Source: Cytophagaceae bacterium
Lineage (GTDB): Bacteria > Bacteroidota > Bacteroidia > Cytophagales > Spirosomataceae
DNA length: 8,061 nt
Assembly (NCBI GenBank): GCA_947471105.1
Contig: CANIYB010000095.1
Coordinates: 1-8,061, forward strand
Reading direction: 5' to 3'
Shown: positions 1 to 5,933 of the stretch, one piece after another
Layout of the letters: every line of letters starts with the position of its first letter
Position numbering within the stretch: the first letter of the stretch is position 1
Notes under the pieces: model-generated
Databases searched by the model: none
Told to the model about the DNA's origin: nothing
What the model saw: the letters and a program-made list of their open reading frames with translations, nothing else
Position numbers and translations under genes: made by a program

Positions 1-26
1 AACCCTACAATCTCTAATTTTTTCAT
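1..26 (-). CDS. rplY: 50S ribosomal protein L25 (bL25/Ctc), N-terminal fragment cut by window edge
   Basis: Only the first eight codons are inside the window. Read leftward from the ATG at 26-24 they give MKKLEIVG, with two bases of a ninth codon at the edge. From memory, L25 proteins of Bacteroidota begin with a very similar MK-x-(L/I/F)-EI-x-G stretch. rplY directly downstream of prs on the same strand is a widespread bacterial gene order, and that is the main support. bL25 binds 5S rRNA in the large ribosomal subunit; many Bacteroidota versions carry the longer Ctc-type C-terminal domain, which cannot be judged here. The 60 bases between the prs stop and this ATG show no TAnnTTTG promoter element and no stable hairpin, so co-transcription with prs is inferred. 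The fragment is too short for a certain call. Confidence 0.7.
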
Positions 27-86
27 TTTGTTTTTTGTTAATGTTTTTAGTCTTTCGCGTTGGCTATCCCCTAAAAACGGTTGAAA

Positions 87-1028
87 TTAATATTTAATAA
101 ATAATGAACTGATTGATTCGTGATCTCTAATTCTTCCAATGGCCTTTGCAAATAATTCTGCCACTGAAAGTACTTTAATTTTATCGCAAGACTGTTTTTG
201 CGGAATAGTATCTGTGACTAATAATTCAGTTAATATTGAATTTGAAATGTTTTCGTAAGCATTTCCAGATAATACGGGGTGTGTAACCACTGCTCGTACA
301 GATTTGGCTCCTTTGTCCATGATCAATTGTGCAGCCTTACATAATGTTCCACCTGTATCAATTAAATCATCCACTAATACGACATCAGCACCTTTGACAT
401 CCCCAATTAATTGCATAGAGGCGATTTCATTCGCACGTTTTCTATGCTTATCGCAAATGACCATATCGGCATTGAAAAACTTAGCCATATTTCTTGTCCT
501 AACAACACCTCCTACGTCAGGAGAAGCAAAAACAATATTGTCTAAGTTTAATGATTTCAAATATGGAACAAATATGGCATTACCTTCTAAGTGATCCACT
601 GGAAAATCCATGAATCCTTGTATCTGTCCTGCGTGTAAATCAATCGTCATCAATCGATCTGCCCCAGCAGCCGTTAACAAATTACCAATTAATTTAGCTC
701 CTATTCCGACACGTGGCCTATCTTTACGGTCTTGTCTTGAATAGCCAAAGTATGGCATGACAGCAGTTACGTAATGAGCAGATGCCCTTCTTGCCGCATC
801 GATCATGAGCAATAGCTCCATCAAATTGTCTGAACTAGGAAAAGTAGATTGTATAATAAACACATCACAACCCCTTACCGATTCATCAAAACTTGGAGAC
901 ATTTCCCCATCAGAAAACTTTAAAATGGTTGCAGCGCCTAAATCTTTTCCATAATACTTGGCTATATCTTTAGCTAAATAATTTGAAGCGGATCCAGAAA
1001 AAATTTTAACTGCATTGATGGCTGCCAT
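87..1028 (-). CDS. prs: Ribose-phosphate pyrophosphokinase (PRPP synthetase)
   Basis: This cytoplasmic enzyme transfers pyrophosphate from ATP to ribose 5-phosphate, making PRPP for purine, pyrimidine, histidine, tryptophan and NAD synthesis. The 313 residues match the usual class I length (about 310-320). The N-terminal half carries FSDGEMSPSF (residues 38-47), the ATP-site segment YFGYSRQDRKDRPRVG (93-108) and DLHAGQIQGF (130-139) with the metal/ATP histidine H132. The C-terminal half has SPDVGGVVR (169-177), the flexible catalytic loop DKHRKRANE (193-201) with K194 and R196, and the PRPP-binding loop VLVDDLIDTGGT (217-228) with D220, D221 and D224. All expected catalytic elements are present. 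The ATG at 1028 gives the standard N-terminus; an in-frame TAA at 1049-1047 excludes a longer form. acn ends 68 bases upstream, with a separate promoter candidate between them. rplY probably follows downstream. Confidence 0.97.
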   Translation of the reverse strand: MAAINAVKIFSGSASNYLAKDIAKYYGKDLGAATILKFSDGEMSPSFDESVRGCDVFIIQSTFPSSDNLMELLLMIDAARRASAHYVTAVMPYFGYSRQDRKDRPRVGIGAKLIGNLLTAAGADRLMTIDLHAGQIQGFMDFPVDHLEGNAIFVPYLKSLNLDNIVFASPDVGGVVRTRNMAKFFNADMVICDKHRKRANEIASMQLIGDVKGADVVLVDDLIDTGGTLCKAAQLIMDKGAKSVRAVVTHPVLSGNAYENISNSILTELLVTDTIPQKQSCDKIKVLSVAELFAKAIGRIRDHESISSLFIKY

Positions 1029-1063
1029 ACTCTTTTGGAACTAATTTTAGGTAAATCGAGGCG

Positions 1064-1095
1064 CAAAATTATATAATTCTGCTGCCATAAACAAG
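1064..1095 (-). promoter_or_regulatory. Bacteroidota-type promoter candidate for prs
   Basis: On the minus strand a TAATTTTG at 1071-1064 matches the Bacteroidota -7 consensus TAnnTTTG exactly. CTTG lies at 1095-1092, 20 bases upstream, and has the TTG core of the -33 box. The start site would fall near 1057-1058, leaving a leader of about 30 bases before the prs ATG. The -7 box overlaps a 12-base AT palindrome (AATTATATAATT, 1067-1078). The -33 box abuts the aconitase stop codon, so prs may be transcribed both from here and by read-through from acn. This is pattern matching only, and AT-rich DNA gives chance matches. Confidence 0.55.
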
Positions 1096-1096
1096 T

Positions 1097-3361
1097 TTAT
1101 TTTACAGATGCTCTAATTATATTTAATGCCCCACCTGCTTTAAACCACTCTATTTGTTGATCATTGTAGGTATGATTCACTAAAAACTCATCCTTTGAAC
1201 CATCAGCATGTGATAATTCAATCGTTAATGGTTTATCTGAAGCAAAAGAAGTTAATCCTTTAATAGAGATAGAATCATTTTCTTGGATTTTATCATAATC
1301 TGAATCGTTTGAAAAAGTTAAGGCTAACATCCCTTGCTTCTTCAAATTAGTTTCATGAATACGTGCAAATGATTTCACCAAAACTGCACGAACGCCAAGA
1401 TGTCTTGGCTCCATAGCGGCGTGTTCACGTGAAGATCCTTCTCCGTAATTGGTATCACCGACTACAATAGTACCAACCTTCGCTGCTTTGTAAGCTCTTT
1501 GAGTATTTGGTACCGTATCGTATTGACCATTCAATTGGCTTTTTACATTATCCGTTTTATCATTATAAAAGTTAACAGCACCGATCAACATATTATTCGA
1601 AATATTATCTAGGTGACCTCGATATTTTAACCAAGGACCTGCCATCGAAATATGATCCGTTGTACATTTCCCTTTTGCTTTTATTAATAATTTCAAATTA
1701 GTTAAATCAGTTCCTTCCCAAGCCGAGAATGGATCTAGTAACTGTAAACGATCTGATGTTGGCGAAACTTTAACCTGAACTTGAGATCCATCTTCAGCAG
1801 GCGCTTGGTATCCTGCATCCTCTACGCTAAATCCTTGTTTCGGTAATTCATCACCACTTGGAGCTTCTAAGTATACTTTTTCTCCTTTTTCATTCACTAA
1901 ATGATCCGTTAAAGGATTGAATGTTAAATCTCCTGCGATAGCTAATGCTGTTACGATTTCGGGAGATGCTACAAAAGCAAAAGTATTTGGATTTCCATCC
2001 GCACGCTTAGCAAAGTTCCGATTAAATGAGTGAACGATGGTATTCTTTTCCGCTTTTTCAGCACCCGGTCTTGCCCATTGGCCAATACAAGGTCCACATG
2101 CATTCGAAAATACCGTTGCTCCGATTGAATTGAATGTGTCTATAAAACCATCTCTTTCAATCGTGTAACGTACTAGTTCAGACCCTGGTGTGATGGTAAA
2201 TTGAGCCTTCGTTTTTAAACCTTTAGCTGAAACTTGTTTTGCTAATGAAGCGGCTCTTGCGATATCTTCATAAGAAGAGTTGGTGCAAGATCCGATTAAT
2301 CCCACTTCAACTTTGGTAGGCCAACCATTTTTTTCAGCCATTTCTTTCATTTTTGAAATAGGCGTAGCTAAATCTGGTGTAAATGGACCATTCAAATAAG
2401 GTTCTAAGGTATTTAAATCAATTTCAATGACTTGGTCAAAATATTTTTCAGGATTTGCATATACTTCTGGATCTCCCGTTAAATGCTCTTTCACCTGGTT
2501 TGCTAAAGCTGCCACATCAGCACGATCTGTTGATGCTAAATAACGAGCCATGGAATCATCATATCCAAATGTAGAGGTGGTTGCACCAATCTCCGCACCC
2601 ATATTACAAATAGTTCCTTTGCCAGTACAAGACATCGAAGTGGCCCCATCCCCAAAATATTCTACTACACAACCTGTACCTCCTTTAACGGTTAATATTC
2701 CTGCTACTTTTAATATAACATCTTTGGCTGAAGTCCAGCCATTTAGTTTTCCAGTTAATTTTACGCCAATAAGCTTTGGAAACTTAAGTTCCCAAGCCAA
2801 ACCCGCCATCACATCACATGCATCTGCGCCACCGACGCCGATGGCAATCATTCCTAAACCACCTGCATTGACCGTATGCGAATCAGTACCGATCATCATA
2901 CCGCCCGGGAATGCATAATTTTCTAAGACTACTTGGTGAATGATACCAGCACCTGGCTTCCAAAATCCAATACCATATTTATCAGATACGGAGGAAAGAA
3001 AATCATACACTTCTTTATTTTTATCCACTGCCACTTTTAAATCGGTAGTTGACGCTACTTTTGCTTCAATTAAGTGGTCACAGTGTACTGTAGAAGGTAC
3101 GGCAACCTGAGGTCTTCCAGCTTGCATGAATTGCAATAAGGCCATTTGAGCCGTTGCATCTTGCATGGCTACTCGGTCTGGTGCAAAATCTACATAGGAA
3201 TTCCCTCTTGTAAACGTATTTGTAGGAGTACCTTCCCATAAATGACTATAAAGAATTTTTTCAGTTAATGTCAGTGCTTTTCCTGTTAGTGAGCGTGCTG
3301 CTGCTATGCGAGCTGGCATTTTGCTGTAAACAGCTTTAATCATTTCAATGTCAAAGGCCAT
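1097..3361 (-). CDS. acn: Aconitate hydratase, mitochondrial-type [4Fe-4S] enzyme
   Basis: This TCA-cycle enzyme interconverts citrate and isocitrate via cis-aconitate in the cytoplasm. Its 754 residues fit the mitochondrial-type aconitase common in Bacteroidota, and are shorter than the AcnA/IRP (about 890) and AcnB (about 860) types. The cluster ligands are C359 (in GSCTNSSYED) and C422 and C425 (in SNACGPCIGQW). The numbering runs one ahead of the mature pig enzyme, whose ligands are 358, 421 and 424. Substrate-binding segments include VHCDHLIEA (92-100), GTDSHT (158-163) and FNRNFAKR (446-453). The C-terminal swivel domain contains KCTTDHISMAGPW (565-577) and NYGEGSSREHAA (638-649), where S643 would be the catalytic base and R645 a substrate ligand. 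The enzyme appears complete. The ATG at 3361 gives a normal N-terminus, and no ATG occurs upstream before an in-frame stop at 3406-3404. It is divergent from the DUF5686 gene; prs follows after 68 bases. Confidence 0.97.
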   Translation of the reverse strand: MAFDIEMIKAVYSKMPARIAAARSLTGKALTLTEKILYSHLWEGTPTNTFTRGNSYVDFAPDRVAMQDATAQMALLQFMQAGRPQVAVPSTVHCDHLIEAKVASTTDLKVAVDKNKEVYDFLSSVSDKYGIGFWKPGAGIIHQVVLENYAFPGGMMIGTDSHTVNAGGLGMIAIGVGGADACDVMAGLAWELKFPKLIGVKLTGKLNGWTSAKDVILKVAGILTVKGGTGCVVEYFGDGATSMSCTGKGTICNMGAEIGATTSTFGYDDSMARYLASTDRADVAALANQVKEHLTGDPEVYANPEKYFDQVIEIDLNTLEPYLNGPFTPDLATPISKMKEMAEKNGWPTKVEVGLIGSCTNSSYEDIARAASLAKQVSAKGLKTKAQFTITPGSELVRYTIERDGFIDTFNSIGATVFSNACGPCIGQWARPGAEKAEKNTIVHSFNRNFAKRADGNPNTFAFVASPEIVTALAIAGDLTFNPLTDHLVNEKGEKVYLEAPSGDELPKQGFSVEDAGYQAPAEDGSQVQVKVSPTSDRLQLLDPFSAWEGTDLTNLKLLIKAKGKCTTDHISMAGPWLKYRGHLDNISNNMLIGAVNFYNDKTDNVKSQLNGQYDTVPNTQRAYKAAKVGTIVVGDTNYGEGSSREHAAMEPRHLGVRAVLVKSFARIHETNLKKQGMLALTFSNDSDYDKIQENDSISIKGLTSFASDKPLTIELSHADGSKDEFLVNHTYNDQQIEWFKAGGALNIIRASVK

Positions 3362-3390
3362 AAGATTAATTTGTTTTATAAAAATGTCTA

Positions 3391-3398
3391 CAAAATTA
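3391..3398 (-). promoter_or_regulatory. Candidate -7 element of the acn promoter
   Basis: Read on the minus strand, 3398-3391 is TAATTTTG, an exact match to the Bacteroidota -7 consensus TAnnTTTG. It would start transcription near 3384-3385, about 23 bases before the acn ATG. No good TTTG or TTG box stands at the expected 19-21 base distance upstream (around 3418-3421), so the assignment rests on one element and its position. If true, it lies back to back with the promoter candidate for the rightward DUF5686 gene, with about 70 bases between the two start sites. Confidence 0.4.
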
Positions 3399-3414
3399 AT
3401 AGATTAGGTTCAAT

Positions 3415-3446
3415 TTTGCCACTAATTAGAAATATGATTTACTTTG
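3415..3446 (+). promoter_or_regulatory. Bacteroidota-type promoter candidate for the DUF5686 gene
   Basis: TTTG at 3415-3418 is followed after 20 bases by TTACTTTG at 3439-3446, which fits TAnnTTTG except at the second base. Spacing is in the expected range. The start site would be near 3452-3453, giving a leader of about 78 bases before the GTG start at 3531. An 8-base palindrome (CTAATTAG, 3422-3429) sits between the two boxes but is too short and AT-rich to call an operator. The leader holds a weak AT hairpin followed by eight T residues (3470-3499). No Shine-Dalgarno sequence precedes the GTG. Confidence 0.45.
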
Positions 3447-3530
3447 CACATGTAATTTTTTAAGAATAAAGAATTGAATATCATAATTCTGTTTTTTTTC
3501 TGTACTTTTTTCTAAATAATTTTTCTCTTA

Positions 3531-5831
3531 GTGATTCAAAAGCGCATAAAATTTCTCGTTGTTATATTTCTTCTTGCGGGAACTTTAAATCTTTATGCTC
3601 AAAGTTCAAAGGCAGATTCTTTAATTAAATTGGCCATTAACACAGCAGGACAACATAGTTCTGATGTGAATAAATTAATTTTTACTGTTCATGCGATTGA
3701 GAAGGTTCGATTTTCGAAATTTATCGGAATTGGGAAGAAAAGATTACAAAATAATGAAGGAATAAAAGAAGGCCAATGGTACGGAAATGAAACAATTTCA
3801 AAAGTTTATTTAGGGAATTTAAGTCAAATGATTCATGAAATTAATTATTTTAAACCCTATCGAAAAAAAAATGGAACCCCTAGCCTATTCTTTTGGCCCG
3901 ACTTTTATCAAGATTTTTTAGGAACTCAATGTATTTCTCCCTTGAATTACGATGGGTTTTATTATTATAACTATTCTTTTTTATCGGATACGCTTGTCGA
4001 TAATTTACCTTGTAAACAGTTCGTAATTCAACCAAAATTCAAGACAGATCGATTATTTAAGGGTAAACTGACTCTTAGTTTAGATGGTTGGATTGTTCGT
4101 TGGGAAGGTGAAGTCTTATCAGATGACATTTTGTATTTGATCGATTTGAAAAATGCATATTTTAATGGAAAGTGGATACCCAAGCAATCAGACATTACAG
4201 TTAAAGGCGGTGTTTTAGGTATTGATGGAGAATTTATACTGAATCAAAACATAATAGGTCCTGTAGAAAACTGGCCTATGCCGCCTCAGGTTTTTAGTCG
4301 GCCAACAAATAAAAAGGAAAGATTAAATATATCTGAGATAACTTTTGATGAAACATTTGCTTCTCAATTACTTAAGAATCTACATCTTGGCCTCCTTCGA
4401 AAATGGAAATTAAGGCCTACTGCTGATCGCATCGGTATTGATTCTGTTATTTATAATTATCAAGATATTGTACCAGAAAAATCAGAGTTAGTTGATGAAA
4501 TTCGGGAATCTACTGTTGAAACATCAATAGCCTCCTACGATGCGCTGAGAAAATCACCTTTTAATCCAAGCCAATTAATTTTGAGTAAGTCATTCTTTTT
4601 TGGACAAAGAAAAAAGGATTTTTATCCATTTGAAATATATTATAAGTCCCCCGTATTTGATTCAAATTTTAATACCGTAGAGGGTTTCGTAGCCAATTCT
4701 GCCATCGTGCTTAGACGTCGCTGGGCTCCTTATAAATACTTGGAACTTGAAGCTTTAGGTAGACGTTCATTTGGGTTAAATCGAAATACAGGGTATTTAA
4801 AGCTAAGGTATAAGACAGATTCCTTTGATCTTCAATTGGCCAATGGTGATTATATTTCCCAATTTAATCCCGACAATACTATTTCTTCGGAGATGAATTC
4901 TTTGTCAACTTTACTTTTGAAAAATAATCAAATGAAAATTTTTCGGAAGGAATTTTGGAGTTTGTCATTGATAAATCGTTTTTCCTCAAGATTTTATATT
5001 AAAGCTTTGCTAGAATCATCTAGACAAAGTCAAATGGATAATACAACCGATTATTATTGGGTTAATTACTTGAATCGAACTTTTAGTAGTAATAATCCGA
5101 CCAATAAAGAAAATTTAAAAGAAGGATTTGATACGCACAATTCTTTTGTTAGCCAGGTCCAATTAGCTTTCAGACCATTTTTATCCTATTCATACATTAA
5201 TAATTTACGGGTTTTCGATTGGGGTTCATCCCCTTTGGTTATTTTTAAATACCGTGCGGGTTGGCCCAATGTCTTTAAATCTAGCATCAATTTTCAATTA
5301 GTAGAACTTTCTTACATTCAAAATATAAGTTTAAGTCCTTGGGTTAAAACAGGCTTTATTTTAAATACAGGCACTTTTGTTGGCGATAAACCTGTTTATT
5401 TCCAAGACTACAAACATTTCAATGGCGGTCTTAACTTAGTTCAAACAGGGGATATGCTAGCTACCCATCGACTCGTTGGATATTATCAGAATTTATCCAG
5501 TGGGGCAAATCAACGATTGAATGTGAATCATTATGCGTATAGTACCTCAGGTAATTATGTAGAAGCGCTATCCCAATTTCAGTTTTCAAATTTATGGTTG
5601 AAACCATTATTAGGCTTTAAGAAAGCTTATGTAAAAGAATTATTGATTGCCAATGCCTATTATATTAATAATCAAAACTTATTTTATAATGAGATTGGAT
5701 ATGGTTTAGACGGAGTAATGAAAGTATTACGATTAGAAGCAATAGCAAACTTTAATAATGGCCAATTTAATTATGTAGGTTTGCGATTGAATATAAATTC
5801 AAGAATTCGAATTGGTAATATTCCTGAATAA
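3531..5831 (+). CDS. DUF5686 family outer-membrane beta-barrel protein, without the N-terminal carboxypeptidase-regulatory-like domain
   Basis: This is a probable secreted envelope protein of unknown function. Residues 1-24 form a classic signal peptide: a basic start (QKRIK), a hydrophobic core (LVVIFLLAGTL), and LYAQS with cleavage near 23-24. There is no lipobox cysteine. The region of about 125-240 resembles the DUF5686 core: CISPLNYDGFYYYNY (134-148), a repeated-strand segment (161-195), and WIPKQSDITVKGG (215-227). The remainder alternates short aromatic-rich strands and polar turns, as expected for a beta-barrel. The stretch QDYKHFNGGLN (625-635) to LWLKPLLGFKKAYVKE (688-703) resembles the family's C-terminal signature. 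Many relatives have a CarboxypepD_reg-like domain of about 100 residues after the signal peptide; here the DUF5686-like part starts almost at once (SKADSLIKLAINTAG, 26-40). The start is GTG: an in-frame stop lies at 3513-3515, and the next internal Met is about residue 100, which would delete the signal peptide. The family call is from memory of motifs, and the sequence looks divergent. Confidence 0.8.
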   Translation: MIQKRIKFLVVIFLLAGTLNLYAQSSKADSLIKLAINTAGQHSSDVNKLIFTVHAIEKVRFSKFIGIGKKRLQNNEGIKEGQWYGNETISKVYLGNLSQMIHEINYFKPYRKKNGTPSLFFWPDFYQDFLGTQCISPLNYDGFYYYNYSFLSDTLVDNLPCKQFVIQPKFKTDRLFKGKLTLSLDGWIVRWEGEVLSDDILYLIDLKNAYFNGKWIPKQSDITVKGGVLGIDGEFILNQNIIGPVENWPMPPQVFSRPTNKKERLNISEITFDETFASQLLKNLHLGLLRKWKLRPTADRIGIDSVIYNYQDIVPEKSELVDEIRESTVETSIASYDALRKSPFNPSQLILSKSFFFGQRKKDFYPFEIYYKSPVFDSNFNTVEGFVANSAIVLRRRWAPYKYLELEALGRRSFGLNRNTGYLKLRYKTDSFDLQLANGDYISQFNPDNTISSEMNSLSTLLLKNNQMKIFRKEFWSLSLINRFSSRFYIKALLESSRQSQMDNTTDYYWVNYLNRTFSSNNPTNKENLKEGFDTHNSFVSQVQLAFRPFLSYSYINNLRVFDWGSSPLVIFKYRAGWPNVFKSSINFQLVELSYIQNISLSPWVKTGFILNTGTFVGDKPVYFQDYKHFNGGLNLVQTGDMLATHRLVGYYQNLSSGANQRLNVNHYAYSTSGNYVEALSQFQFSNLWLKPLLGFKKAYVKELLIANAYYINNQNLFYNEIGYGLDGVMKVLRLEAIANFNNGQFNYVGLRLNINSRIRIGNIPE

Positions 5832-5865
5832 GTTTTTAATTATTTCAATCAGGTTAAAAAATCAA

Positions 5866-5898
5866 TTTGAATAAATACATTTTAAGCACTTATATTTG
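5866..5898 (+). promoter_or_regulatory. Bacteroidota-type promoter of topA
   Basis: TTTG at 5866-5869 and TATATTTG at 5891-5898 are exact matches to the Bacteroidota -33 and -7 boxes, separated by 21 bases. Transcription would begin near 5904-5905, leaving a leader of about 30 bases before the topA ATG. This is the best promoter match in the window. It shows that topA probably has its own start rather than depending on the DUF5686 gene, which ends 102 bases before the topA ATG. No G+C-rich terminator hairpin is visible between the DUF5686 stop and this promoter. No Shine-Dalgarno sequence precedes the ATG, as is usual in this phylum. Confidence 0.7.
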
Positions 5899-5933
5899 CG
5901 GTCTTTAAAAATTACATATTTCCAAAATTTGAA

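Noticed and set aside
304..594. Open frame of 96 codons on the plus strand inside prs
   Set aside because: It lies wholly antisense to the well-supported prs coding sequence, has no recognisable motif, and looks like a coding shadow.
1067..1078. AATTATATAATT perfect palindrome as a regulator operator
   Set aside because: It is purely A/T in an AT-rich promoter region, where such palindromes are expected by chance; no second copy was seen.
2550..2918. Open frame of 122 codons on the plus strand inside acn
   Set aside because: It is antisense to conserved aconitase sequence, and its proline-rich, low-complexity translation is typical of a shadow frame.
3503..3510. TACTTTTT as an alternative -7 box nearer the DUF5686 start
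   Set aside because: It has one mismatch to TAnnTTTG, and the nearest TTG upstream is 26 bases away, outside the usual spacing; the 3415-3446 pair fits better.
5832..5890. Possible terminator after the DUF5686 gene using the TTCAA and TTGAA arms
   Set aside because: The stem is five A/T-rich pairs with a loop of about 16 bases and no clear T-run after it, so it is not distinguishable from background.
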